Below are positions 13,701 to 24,529 of a stretch of 64,000 bases of DNA, one piece after another (position 1 is the stretch's first letter; the number at the start of each line of letters is the position of its first letter). Under the pieces are notes generated by a model. The model was given only the letters and a program-made list of their open reading frames with translations. It had not been told where the DNA came from and did no database searches. The DNA lies in assembly GCA_016801845.1 (NCBI GenBank), contig CM028931.1:16544305-16608304 (forward strand). The letters run 5' to 3'. Source of the stretch: Polydactylus sextarius (Eukaryota; Chordata; Actinopteri; Polynemidae). The position numbers and the translations under genes are program-made.

Positions 13701-16700
13701 AAGACATGAGGAAACAGAAGCTGAAGAAAGGCTCCAACAGAGAGGAGCAGGTACGTGTTTATTGTTGTTTATTGTTGTTGTTGTTGTTGTTTATTTACAC
13801 CGACCGTCTCGTCGCAGACGCTCGCTCTGCTCAACCGCTTCAAGTCCAAACTGTCGTCAGCGATCACGGACGAACCGGAGGACGACGTGGAGGAGCTGGA
13901 GGACGACGACGACAAAGGATGGTGAGTTAATATGGAGCTTTACAACACGTCAGTGAAAGTGAATGGGGCAGCCGGCCAAACGTAGCTAAACCAAGCTAAC
14001 GTCAGCTAGTTGTAAAACAAGCTAATGTCAGCTAGTTACAGACCAAGCTAACGTCAGCTAGTTATAAAACAAGCTAACGTCAGCTAGTTACAGACCAAGC
14101 TAACGTCAGCTAGTTACAAACCAAGCTAACGTCAGCTAGTTATAAAACAAGCTAACGTCAGCTAGTTACAAACCAAGCTAACGTCAGCTAGTTACAGACC
14201 AAGCTAACGTCAGCTAGTTGTAAACCAAGCTAACGTCAGCTAGTTGTAAACCAAGCTAACGTCAGCTAGTTATAAAACAAGCTAACGTCAGTTAGTTGTA
14301 AAACAAGCTAACGTCAACTACTTTTAAACCAAGCTAACGTTAACTACTTTTAAACCAAGCTAACGTCATCTAGTTATAAAACAAGCGTCAGCTAGTGACA
14401 CTAAATGTTAGTGATGCTAAATTGTAGCAATGCTAACTGTTAGAGATGCTAAGTGCCAGTGAAGTGATATTTTGAGCTTTATTAGTGGTTAAAAAGTGTC
14501 TAAGACGCGTTTGGCTGGCTGCCCCATTTACTTTCATTGTTAACCGTCACTTTAACGTAAATATCTTCTCCTCTAAACACCAACAGACAAAGAAGTTCAT
14601 CTCAGTTTCCTGTAAACGCGACAATAAATCAACGGATTAAACTTTTATTTATTTATTTTTCATTCGATATTATTTAATATTACTTAAATCAGGATTTACG
14701 TCCTCGACTGAACCAGCTGAGTCACGACTCGGGAGATTTAGTTTTAGCGACTTTAGCATTTGTTCCCTTCATCTCTATCATAATGTCGTTGTGTCTGATT
14801 TAAATCAAACGGACGCGAATTATTAAGTAGCGGCGTGACAAGTTGGCACGACGACCAGAGGCTTTTTATTCATTAAGACTCCGCTGCTGCTTCGTATCGT
14901 GGTTTATTATTGATCGGCTGCGGCAGAAGAGAAAGAGTTTTAGTTTTTTATTGAAATGATCGATGTGTGTGAAAGTTCAAGTGGCCCGGTTCAGATCGGC
15001 CATCAGGAAATCAGCCCTGACGCTGTGTTTTCTTCGTCTCTTTAACGACACGGAGCGAAGTGAGGAGGAGGAGGAGGTTTTTAGAAATGAATACCATGTG
15101 TTTGAATTTTGAGTAAAGGCTTTTTTTTTTTTTCTAGAATAACAAAATCTGTGGTTGCTATTAGTCTGAGAAACCTCCTTGAAGTGTGTGAGGAGGAGGA
15201 AGGTGTTACACCTTATAAAAACAAAGTTAATGAAACTAAACGATTATTAGTGTTTTTGTCGTTTTCCTCTTTGTGAGTTTTCTCTTATTTTGTGTTTTTG
15301 TTCCAACGACACGAAAGTCGACACGAGATGAGACGACATGAGAATCATGATGAGTTAGAGATGCTAAATGTTAGAGATGAGAATCATGAGCGTTAGAGAT
15401 GAGTTAGAGATGCTAGTGTTGGAGATGCTAAGCGTTAAAAGATTACGTTAAAGATGCTAAGATGCTAAGTGTTACAGATGCTAAATGTTAAAGATGCTAA
15501 GTGTTAAAGATGCTAAACGTTAGAGATGCTAAATGTTAAAGATGCTAAGTGTTGGAGATGCTAAACGTTAAAGATGCTAAATGTTAAAGATGCTAAATGC
15601 TAAACGTTAAGATGCTGTTAAACGTTAGAGATGGGGATGCTAGCGTTAAAGATGCTAAGTGTTAGAGATAAAGATGCTAAATGTTAAAGATGCTAAATGT
15701 TAAAGATGCTAAGTGTTGGGGATGCTAAACGTTAAAGATGCTAAGTGTTAAAGATGCTAAGTGTTAGAGATGCTAAGTGTTAAAGATGCTAAGTGTTAAA
15801 GATGCTAAGTGTTGGAGATGCTAAGTGTTGGAGATGCTAAACATTAAAGATGCTAAACATTAGAGATGCTAAGTGTTAAAGATGCTAAATATTAGAGATG
15901 CTAAGTGTTAAAGATGCTAAATATTAGAGATGCTAAGTGTTAAAGATGCTAAACATTAAAGATGCTAAGTGTTGGAGATGCTAAGTGTTGGAGATGCTAA
16001 ACGTTAAAGATGCTAAGATGTTAAAGATGCTAAGTGTTAGAGATGCTAAGTTTTAGAGATGCTAAAGACTAGACTGTTAGCGATGCTAAGTGCTAGCAAT
16101 GCTAAGTGTTAAAGATGCTACGTGTTAGTGACATTAAACCTTAGGGAACCTAAACATCAGCGATGCTAGGCGTTAGCTATAATCGTCATCTTGTTTCATG
16201 ACTGAACGTTTATATTTTATCTTCAGTTTAGTCGTTTACTTGTGTTCTAGAGACAGGAAGTGACGACATCAGTGATGTTATTTATCATTTTATATAAAAA
16301 ATATTCACCGGTCGTTTCGTGTTCAATCATTTAAAAATAATCAAGATGATTTTTTTTTTTTTTTTTTTTTTCGAACCAAATGATCCGTGATTATTATCGT
16401 TTCCATCGCGGCGGCGGCTCCTCTAAAGTAGCGTAGCGGCGGTAGAAAAACAGCAGCGTGAAGTCTGTGCCACTCGAACAGAATGTGGGTTACAACAGGT
16501 CAAACATTGGAAGTCAAGTCTGGGCCAGAGGAGGTAAACTATTCCATGTGTGTGTGTGTCTACAGACTCCCTCCTTCCTCCTCCTCCTCCTCCTCGGTCT
16601 CCTGCTAACACACACTCTCAATCCAAAGAGCCGCCGCTGCTGTCGCCATCCCTCCTGTGCTTTTTAATCTCCTCCTCCTGAGTAGGAAAATAAATAAATA

Positions 16701-18081
16701 GGATAGAAAAGCTTCTGCAGCTTTTTTTTTTGATAAGACCCAAGTTTCCACATGGAGACAGAGAGAGAGAGGGAGGCCGAGCGAGGCGGCCGACTGTCAT
16801 CACCGAGGCTGCTAGACGAATTATCAGAGGCGGCTCGCCCTCGCAGCGGGAGACGTCAGGGTCCGGCCAGAAGTTTAGCCCTGACATTTTAGATGAGCTG
16901 TCACGACTCAAACTGAGCAGCTTCAGCAGACGCAGCCTCGAACCCAACGTGTACCACAGAAGAAGAAGGAGGACGACGTTTTTAGTTTGTTTTTGTTTTA
17001 GTCTGGCTGACGACACAACGTTACAGATGCTAAACTTTAGAGATGCTAAGTGTTACCGAAACTTACCATTAGCGATGCTGACCGCTAGTGATGCTAACGT
17101 TAGCTATGACGTTAGTGTTAGATATAACTAAGTGTTAGAGATGCTAAGTGTTAGGGACGCTAAACATTAGCAATCCTAAGCGTTACCGATACTTAACATC
17201 GGTGATGCTGATGTTAGCAATACTAAGTGTTAGAAATGCTAAGCGTCAGCTATACTTAACGTAAGTGATGCAAAATGTTAAAGATGCCGAACATCAGTGC
17301 TGCTAACCATTAGTGATGCTAAGAGTTACCGATGCTTAACATTAGCAATGCCGTCTGCTAGTGATGCTAACATTAGCTGTACTTAACGCCAGTGATCCTA
17401 AGTGTTAGAGTTGCTAAACATTAGCAATGCTAAGCGTTACCGATACTTATCATCAGTGATGCTGATGTTGGCAAAACTAAGTGTTAGAGATGCTAAACGT
17501 TAAAGATACTAAGCAATAGAGATGCTAAGTGTTACCGATACTTAACATTAGCGATGCTGACCGCTAGTGATGCTAACGTTAGCTATACTTAACACCAGTG
17601 AGCCTAAGTTTCAGAGTTGCTAAACGTTACCAATGCTAAGTGTTAGAGATGCTAAATGTTAGAGATGCTACACGTTAGTGATAGTAAGTTTTAGTGATGC
17701 TAAACGTCAGAGATGCTAAGTTTCAGTATCGACTCAGATCAGATCAGGAGGAACTAAAGAAAGTAGCCGGTACCAACGTCAATATATGTGAAATCCAGGT
17801 CTCCCCGTCCTTAAACCGCTCAAAGCTCAAACGGAGACGATCGTCAAGGTAAAAGTGATTTATTAAGTGGATCCTCTTTGATCTCTTTCTCTTTCTTTGC
17901 TCTGTGTGTGTGATTTAGGTTGGGACATGTTCTGCAGTTTGATGAGCAAACCAGAAAAGTCAAAGACGCCAACATGCAGGACGAGGACACGTTCGAGATC
18001 TACGACCCGCGCAACCCCGTCAACAAACGCAGGAGGGAGGAGAGCAAGAAGATCATGAGGGAGAAGAAGGCCAAGAGGTGA
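7661..18081 (+). CDS. CWC27: CWC27, 3' part (four coding exons, C-terminal ~158 residues)
   Basis: CWC27 is a nuclear spliceosome component of the cyclophilin-type peptidyl-prolyl isomerase family (loss in humans causes retinal degeneration with skeletal defects). Only the region after the cyclophilin domain lies here, so the isomerase fold is upstream of the window. Joining 7661-7761, 13641-13750, 13818-13921 and 17919-18081 gives one frame with matching phases (1, 0, 2) and a TGA stop at 18079-18081. The product is a charged coiled-coil segment (LRKEARQLKKELQAIKQRK), a second Lys/Glu-rich block, the TLALLNRFKSKL motif, an acidic run, and the conserved tail with DTFEIYDPRNPVNKRRREES. This matches my recollection of the C-terminal third of the ~472-residue human protein. 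It runs tail to tail with ADAMTS6. Exons upstream of 7661 were not found, so the preceding intron is longer than 7.6 kb. Confidence 0.95.
7791..8656. repeat. 26-bp minisatellite array 1 (CWC27 intron)
   Basis: About 33 units starting AAGCTAACGTCAGCTAGTTA, then TAAACC or variants (GTTATAAAAC, GCTACAAACC). It starts about 30 bp after the splice donor at 7762. A 120-bp higher-order duplication is visible at 8281-8400 versus 8401-8520. Confidence 0.95.
8657..9430. other. Intronic sequence, no gene seen
   Basis: Contains a T run near 8829-8850, an A run near 8886 and otherwise unique-looking sequence. No supported gene. Confidence 0.6.
9430..10045. repeat. 26-bp minisatellite array 2 with one terminal-inverted-repeat end
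   Basis: Begins with CTAACAATGAAAGTGTATGG and GGCAGCCAGCC, the end of the inverted-repeat element seen complete at 13946-14547, then runs into about 20 diverged 26-bp units. The matching right end was not found. Confidence 0.8.
10046..10880. other. Intronic sequence with CTCTAGTGGTGAA module
   Basis: 10080-10140 holds GTGACCTCTAGTGGTGAAG followed by GCAGATTGAAACC, a module common in teleost interspersed repeats and seen inverted at 10960-11640 and related at 53270-53330. 10460-10860 is open on several frames but has no recognisable domain. Confidence 0.55.
10881..11640. repeat. Repeated SINE-tail-like module
   Basis: Three copies of a block with TTCAGGCCACCGTAG, CTCCTAAATGTGAATTTAAT and CTGCGTTTTCACCACTAGAG (near 10890-10975, 11075-11135 and 11553-11630), plus a partial one at 11270-11300. 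It resembles the CACCACTAGATG-type interspersed repeat of teleosts. Whether it is a SINE is not shown. Confidence 0.6.
11641..13640. other. AT-rich intronic DNA
   Basis: 12100-12730 is almost pure A/T with T-rich blocks and TTATTT runs, and 12990-13240 is similar. The rest is low complexity. No gene, promoter or RNA was seen. Confidence 0.7.
13641..13750 (+). CDS. CWC27: CWC27 exon (charged linker)
   Basis: The acceptor is TCTCCACAG and the donor GTACGT. The first two bases complete the Glu codon begun in the previous exon, and the exon ends on a codon boundary. It encodes EKKPTNEAVAEYLEGRKKYE followed by a Lys-rich segment ending in SNREEQ. The family has a similar AVAEY...KYE...REDQ arrangement here. 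Confidence 0.94.
13818..13921 (+). CDS. CWC27: CWC27 exon (TLALLNRFKSKL and acidic run)
   Basis: The preceding intron is only 67 bp (13751-13817) and ends CGTCGCAG. The exon starts in phase with TLALLNRFKSKLSSAI and continues into an acidic stretch with four consecutive Asp before KGW. The Trp codon is split 2+1 across the donor GTGAGT. The LLN(R/Q)FKSKL motif is a strong family marker. Confidence 0.95.
13946..14547. mobile_element. Non-autonomous terminal-inverted-repeat element containing 26-bp array 3
   Basis: The left end reads GTGAAAGTGAATGGGGCAGC at 13951-13970 and the right end GGCTGCCCCATTTACTTTCA followed by TTGTTAAC at about 14520-14547. These are inverted copies of one another. 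Between them lie about 15 units of the 26-bp minisatellite (13998-14393) and some 16-bp-like units. There is no transposase, so it is MITE-like. The left end sits about 25 bp after the donor of the exon ending at 13921. Confidence 0.75.
14548..15330. other. Intronic sequence, no gene seen
   Basis: Unique-looking DNA with short homopolymers and GAGGAGGAGG stretches. No supported feature. Confidence 0.55.
15335..16190. repeat. 16-bp minisatellite, GATGCTAAGTGTTAAA unit
   Basis: About 50 units of GATGCTAA followed by GTGTTAAA, ATGTTAGA or ACGTTAAA, very regular between 15440 and 16110. It lies in the last CWC27 intron. Confidence 0.9.
16191..17015. other. Intronic sequence, no gene seen
   Basis: Contains a T run near 16351-16370 and a CTC run near 16575. 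Open frames here have no recognisable domain. Confidence 0.55.
17020..17730. repeat. Diverged 16-bp array
   Basis: Degenerate GATGCTAAxxxTTAG units with TACTTAACATTAGC variants. Clearly related to 15335-16190 but older or gene-converted. A similar diverged array is at 36455-37115. Confidence 0.8.
17919..18081 (+). CDS. CWC27: CWC27 terminal coding exon
   Basis: The acceptor is GTGTGATTTAG. The first base completes the split Trp codon. The exon then encodes LGHVLQFDEQTRKVKDANMQ, DTFEIYDPRNPVNKRRREES and KKIMREKKAKR, ending in TGA at 18079-18081. The last ~50 residues are the most conserved part of the C-terminal region in the family, and the protein ends at the expected place. Confidence 0.96.
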
Positions 18082-18375
18082 GGTCACGAGGTCGCGGCCC
18101 GACCGGACCCCGGACCGAGACCCGGACCAGGATCGGGTCCACGTGATCAGAGTCGTCGCTGCTTTTCCAAACCACTTCAAACCCGCCGCTCCCGAGGACA
18201 AGGTGACGGAAAAGCTGCTTTAACGCGTCAAGACGAAGAGCAGAGCGTCGCCGTAGTAACAGTGATTTCATTATGCGTCATGTTGTTGTTGTTGTTTGTT
18301 TTTCTTTTCACGACCTTTGATTAAATGTCAACAGTGACTTTACGAGAGAAATAAATTACTTTTGTTAGCAAGACC
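18082..18375 (+). other. CWC27: CWC27 3' UTR with polyadenylation signal
   Basis: After the stop codon there are about 270 bp of unique sequence, then an AATAAA hexamer at 18350-18355 (also ATTAAA at 18320-18325). Cleavage is likely about 15-25 bp after it. The downstream end is approximate. Confidence 0.5.
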
Positions 18376-18718
18376 ACTGACTTTTGACTGACTTTTTATT
18401 TTTAAATTAATGTGCCATTTTATTAGGTGCAGTTAATGACAGGTTAGAATTAAACACATCAAACTGAGGTGGAAAAATTAAATTAACTTATTTATAATAG
18501 TGTCAACACAAACCTGAACATTACAGAAATAATTAAAATTATTATTATTAATATTTTATATAAACATCTGTCAATCAGACTTTAAATATTTAATATTACA
18601 CATTTTATTATATATTTTTAATCCAATGATCAACACATTTGATCCAGTTATTAAATATAATTAAAGTTATAATGTTAATTATTAATCTATTTTGGTTGAT
18701 TTGTAAAAACTCAAACTC
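18376..18718. other. AT-rich intergenic DNA
   Basis: Immediately downstream of CWC27; A/T-rich with ATTATTATTAAT runs and nothing recognisable. Confidence 0.6.
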
Positions 18719-19505
18719 TTTTGTCCCTGTCGGGATTCCGTAGGGATGATGACGTAGTTATTGCGATGATCTGATTGGTCAGTAGTTGGACCGTTGACGT
18801 CTGTTGCGGTTTAGCTTTATCTTAGCCTAGCATCTAAGCCACAAACAACTAACGGCTGTTAGCTTGCTAACATTAAAGTAAACTACAACATATTTACTTC
18901 ACATAACACAAAATTAGCCGTTTGGTTTTGGTTAATAAAGTTCTTGAACAAACAGTTAACACATTAAATATTTGTTTAGTGTAATTTATTATTATTAGAG
19001 TTGGACCGTTGACAAGCTACAGCGGCCATTACTGCCGCGGTTTAGCTTTAGCTTATCTTAGCCTAGCATCTAGGCCACAAGCAGCTAACGGCGGTTAGCT
19101 TGCTGACATTACAGTAAATCATAATATATTTAGCTCAATATACGGTCTGGTTTTTGTTAATAACTTCTTGAATAAAGAGGGAAAAAAACTATATATTTAG
19201 CGTAATTTCTTATTACCGGAGAGGACAATTGGATAACTGAAACGCTTTTGTCCATGTTGGGATTCCGTAGGAATGATGACGCCGTTATTCCAGTGATTTG
19301 ATTGGTCAAATACTCTACTGTTGACGAATTACAGCAGCCGCCATTACGGCCGTTTTAGCTTAATTAGCTTAGCCTAGCCTAGCATCGAGGCCGCAGCTGG
19401 CTAACAGCGGTTAGCTCGCTAAACAAACAATAGATTTTCTTCACATTACACACAGTATATGTCCTGATTTTGCTGTTTAACATCACGAACAAAGAGTACA
19501 AACCA
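18719..19505. repeat. ~250-bp triplicated repeat
   Basis: Three copies share GGGATTCCGTAGG, ATGATGACG, GCGGTTTAGCTTTA, CTTAGCCTAGCAT and GGTTAGCTTGCT blocks. They start near 18719, near 19000 (lacking the first block) and near 19247. Confidence 0.75.
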
Positions 19506-21150
19506 TTAATTAATTTATTTCGCTAATTAAATAAATAAATAAGCATAAAAACTCACCAGAATATCTTCAGCTAGCTTCTCTTCCCTCTGAGGCGGTTTAG
19601 CCGTTTCCTCCTTCCGGTTACACTTCAAAGCGTCAAAATCACGTTTCAAAATCTCTTCATAATATTTTAGTTTTCTCCAAAGATAAAGAGACTTTAACAG
19701 TGTATTTTAAATCCTCCATGTGCTTTTCTCTGCATCGGTTTCCAAACAAACACTGAAACATCGCACCTGTTGCTAATTGCTAATGATGCGTTTAGGGACA
19801 TCGATAAACTACGTAAACTACAAATAAAATCTGGCGGTGCATTTAAATAACATCTGAAATTGTGTGGAAAAAGCAAAATTAAATGACATAATCGATTATA
19901 ACTTAATATTTTAATCAATAAGCATCTTCAAATACACATTTAACAACTGAAACTGCAACTTCGGACTAGCTTAGCATAGCTTGGCTAAGCTAGCTGGTTT
20001 AAGCTACATAAAAATGCTTTGTTTACAGAATAAAACTATATTAAAAAGTTTAGCTTTAGAACAATTTAGCATTATCGGTATTAGCAGAGGTATCTTGGAC
20101 ATGGCTAACTGTTTCCTTCTGTTTCCAGTCTTTATGCTAAGCTAAGCTAAGTTAGCAGCTACAGGCTATATGATTGATATCTCTATTTTTAAACATTAAA
20201 GGAAACAGAAATAAGAGTCGAACATGTGTAGAACGAATCACATCACTTGGACCGCGTCCACAACCAGAAGATAATAAAGTGAAACTATTCCTGTCGCTAA
20301 AAAAAAAAAAAAAAACAACATGACATCTGATTAAATCATCATCCAGCTTGAAAGGAACAAGAAGTAATGAAGTTTTTATTCTCAACATGTCAAACTAACT
20401 TTAATGCCGAGATGAAAACCAGAGAAATGTAAACTTTTAGTGCGTCTCAGTTCGGATACTTTCGGACAGTTCGGAATCGGATAATTCCGAACTTACGCAC
20501 TCAAAGAAGTGAGACACATATTTGTAGCTTCATGTTTTAAATGTTTTAATAAACTTCATAATATTCTTCTGTTTTATTAACATGTACTTGTACTTTTACT
20601 TTCTACACTTAACTACATTTACTTATAGATTACTGTCATACTGAAGTACAGGAAATACTAGATACTTTAAGAAACTTATTCTAGTGTTTCTAGACTTTCA
20701 CATACTTCATTACAACACTGTGAAGAAGTTAGATGACAAGATCAGCTGACAGATTGTTAGTTTAGCTTATCTTAGCTTAGCATAAAGAAACTAGGACTTA
20801 CTTCAGCACAAAACTCTGGAGGAACGAGACGATCGGACAAGAAGAAACAACGAAGACTTTGTGGAGACAAGACACAGGTGCAGCAAATTAGAGCAGCGTC
20901 AGGTGATCAACACAGGAAGACGAGAGGAAAACCCTTTCAAAATAAAACAGGAAATTGACTCCAAAATTAAATAAACTGAGCTATAATTTGATTATATTGT
21001 CCTAAAATGAGAGTCTGAGGTGTAATAATTTCAGTTTTGATGCTTCAACATCGTACAAAGACACAAATCAATCATTTTTCTTTAATATCCTAAAGATTAA
21101 GTTTCTACTAATTGATAAATTGATTGATCATCTAATAGTTTCAGCTCATT
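19506..21150. other. Intergenic DNA, no gene seen
   Basis: Short GCTAAGCTAAG runs near 19975-20000 and 20140, an A run near 20300, otherwise unique-looking sequence. No gene supported. Confidence 0.55.
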
Positions 21151-22145
21151 ATCTCTTATTTCCTGACAGGAACATGGTGTAATTCATCTCCGCCGCCACC
21201 AGGGGATCATCATTTAATGCCTCCATCTCCTCCGTCCTCCTTCGTCCTCGTCAGTGTTGGAGGTCACGTGACCGCCAGCGGGATGAGATGGGATGGTAAT
21301 AGCATTATCACGCTACTCCGCTAACCGCTATCTCCCTCTGGTGTCCTTGTGGGGTGGTTGGGGTCGAGCGGCTAAAAATAGACGACTAATCCTTCGCATC
21401 TCGTTTGGAAATTCAGCCGACACCATCACATCGTTTCCTCGAACTCTTCTCTTGCGTCGCTGCAGCTTTAAATTTAAAAAAAAAAAAAGAAGAGAGAGAA
21501 AAGAAAAAAAAACACACAGGTCCTTGTTTGACCTTTGACCTGTGACCACGAGGACCCTCACTACTTCACGGCTAATTCCCGCGGGAGTGATGGACGAGGC
21601 GAGATGAGTCGGCGGTGATCAAAGAGGCGGCGGTTTGTGACAAGCGCGGCGGCGTTTTAATGGTTAATGGTCGGTGGTTGTCAAGGCGTCCAAGGACGAA
21701 GCAGAAGGTCCATTTGTCTCCGCCGCAGGTGTCCTCGACGCCTACCGGCTCTTTTCTTTGCTTTGTTGTTAAAGGACGAGTCTGTTAAAACATTTATTTG
21801 ACCCCAAGTGGTTCGATATCGACCGTGAACCGATTTTTCTTAAAAGCAGCAGAAGCATAAAACGTTAGCGACCGAATAAACCTGTCCGACTGAAAACGGC
21901 GCTCAGAGAAAAACCTCCACCAAGGTCAAACGGTTCCTTCACGTCTCCATCGGATCTGGATTACGACCCGGACTCGTCGTAAATATGTCGTGTTTTATCG
22001 CAACGCTCGCAAATGTTTAGGAAATGAAATTTTAACCGGTTGTTTCTTGTTTGATTTGGAAATTTTTGTTTAAGAAAAAAAAAAATACTGATAAATGTAC
22101 GTTAGAAAGATCAGAAAAAAGTAAGAAATTCTCACGACTCAAACT
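21150..22145. other. Unique intergenic island with palindromic E-box
   Basis: Free of the GCTAAC repeats. It contains GGTCACGTGACC at 21262-21273, a perfect 12-bp palindrome around CACGTG. Function unknown. Confidence 0.35.
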
Positions 22146-22148
22146 CCC

Positions 22149-23021
22149 CTCAAGAGCTATTTTAACGTTGGTTGAAGTAATATTGAGTTTGATATTACGT
22201 CTTTTGTTTTCACAACCAAATAGTTAACAATGAAAGTAAATGGGGCAGTCAGCCAAACGTATCTAAATTGTCATTTTTTAACCACTAATAAAGCTCAAAA
22301 TATCACTTCACTTCAGCAGTAGCATGAATAGGGTCCCTACACATAAACTGAAGTTGTTCCAGATCAGCAGATTCATCACATTTCTCGCTATTCACAGACA
22401 CATCGGCCTGTTGTTCTGGAAAATGATGAATCTGCTGATGTGGAACATCCTTCATCACCAGTTGTTATGAAACAAGACGTTGGGTAAGTCTGGTAAAATG
22501 TTATAAACTAAACTAAAGTGAGCTACTTAAAAAAACAAGCTAACATCAGCCAGTTATAAATCGCCAAATAGTTAACAGTGAAAGTAAATGGGGCAGTCAG
22601 CCAAACATATCTAAATTGTCATTTTTTAACCACTAATAAAGCTCAAAATATCACTTCACTTCAGCAGTAGCATGAATAGGGTCCCTACACATAAACTGAA
22701 GTACTGATAACTTAGTAAGTGAACCCAGAGTTTATTAAAAACACTGTTTTACCCAACGTCTTATTTTATAACTGGTGATGAAGGATGTTCCACATCAGCA
22801 GATTCACTTACTAAGTTATCAGTACTTCAGTTTATGTGTAGGGACCCTATTCATGCTACTGCTGAAGTAAAGTGATATTTTGAGCTTTATTAGTGGTTAA
22901 AAAATGACAATTTAGATACGTTTGGCTGGCTGCCCCATTTACTTTCATTGTTAACTATTTGGTTGTGAAAACAAAAGATGGTCAAACTCGATATTAATTC
23001 AACCAACGTAACATATCTCTT
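22149..23021. mobile_element. Nested terminal-inverted-repeat elements
   Basis: An outer left end (GTTGGTTGAAGTAATATTGA at 22167-22186, then CCAAATAGTTAACAATG) and an outer right end ending near 23021 face each other. Inside is a second left end at 22563-22723 that pairs with the right arm at 22803-22962. Shared blocks are GGGGCAGTCAGCCAAAC, CACTAATAAAGCTC, TCACTTCACTTCAGCAGTAG and GGGTCCCTACACATAAACTG. No transposase. A single pair of 26-bp minisatellite units lies between the copies at about 22510-22560. Confidence 0.75.
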
Positions 23022-24210
23022 CTCCGTCTGCTTTACTTGGATTCAAGTCTTTATGTCACTCCTCATATTTCACAGCTACTTTATAAGATTTATTTTCTCA
23101 TATAGGCCAAGTTTTTTTCTTCTTCTCTTTCCCCTTTAATGTCGATTATTCTCCTCGTCTACAAAATTAGCATGAGCTCCTGTTTGAGGTAAAAACAAAG
23201 TATATATGTGTATTATATATATATTAACATTCATTCCTCAACATGTGGTTCAAAGCGAAACCTTCCCCACCTCCGTGAAATTTCCAATACCACCGCAGCT
23301 AAAAAAAAAAAACTCTCAGAAACCAAACACACACTGAAAGAAACTCGTGTAAACAATAAATTAAAGCCGAGACTACAACTAAAACCAAGGTTAGAGTCGA
23401 AAACTAAACAAACCTCAGAAATACTTCACCTCAAACCCGAAAAGAATATTTAGCATTAAGTTACACGGGAGGCTGTTGTCGTCGAACCAGTTGGACTTTA
23501 TAAAATATTTCCATTTAAGGTCTCGGTGAATTTATTCCATATTATGTTAAAAGTATAATGTTGAGTTGTTTTTGGTCAGAGCCCACTACGTACGGTCGAC
23601 CGTGACCGTAACCGTAACGTGGTTTTGGAGCGTGTGACGGTAATAAAATAATTATTACTTGAGTTTTTTGTTTGTTTTTTGTTTTGTTTTTAAAGATTTC
23701 GGGGCGGTCTGGAGACGGTCCACTTTAATCCAGACTGAAACTAGAACAAACACCACACGGTTAAAGTTAAGTGGCTTGTAGATTCTTGACTTTCTGATGG
23801 TTCGGATCCGATCAGATCCGTCGTTTGAGTCGGAGACAAAAGGGACAGAGAGAATTCCCTGATGGCGCTGCAGGAATGTCACATTCAGGAGGTCGTAGCG
23901 GCTTTGACCTTTGACCTTTTAACACAAAAATGAAAGCACTTCATCCTCGAGTTCAAGTGAACATTTGTGCCAACTTTCAAAGGATTCGCTCAAGGCCGTT
24001 TTGAGATATGACGATTGGAAAACGCAGTAAAAAAAAAAGGTTGAAAGACAAATCGCCTAATTACTTCTATGCGACAGAAGAAGAAAAACCTGCTTTTTTT
24101 GTTGAATTTAAGTGTTTAACTCAAATTAAAAGGATGTAAAACAACAATTCTCCCGATGGATGAATCCTCGACAGACACGTGGAGCTGTTTTCTGGCCCGA
24201 TCATCCTGGC
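23022..24210. other. Intergenic DNA, no gene seen
   Basis: Unique-looking sequence with A-rich segments. No supported gene. Confidence 0.55.
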
Positions 24211-24211
24211 G

Positions 24212-24299
24212 TTGAACTTTCTGACCCACTAAAAGTTTCCTCAAAACATGCAAATGTGACTTGAGTGACTCTGGTCGGTGCAGAGGGCGAGTCATTTGT
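24212..24299. repeat. 88-bp duplicated block, copy 1
   Basis: About 94% identical by eye to 27242-27328. It contains AAAACATGCAAATGTGACTT (with an ATGCAAAT octamer), and both copies are followed by GAGGTATGTGACCT a little further on. Confidence 0.8.
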
Positions 24300-24419
24300 T
24301 TCTCCGCTGTCCGGTCTGTGCAGCAATATCTGAGGTATGTGACCTCAGAAGAGCCCGAGGCGGCTGAAGATAAAAGGGAGACGCAGACAGGAAACAAGTG
24401 GCCAGCTGTCCGTCATTGG

Positions 24420-24452
24420 CTACTCCAAAAAAAAAAAAAAAAAAAAAAAACG
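24420..24452. repeat. Poly-A run
   Basis: About 24 consecutive A. A microsatellite with no gene association. Confidence 0.9.
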
Positions 24453-24529
24453 AATGCAACTGTTGTTTGTGAGTCACCTTTGCTTTAAATTCTTTCCTGA
24501 CGTTCGACAACTTCAATTAACCACCAACC

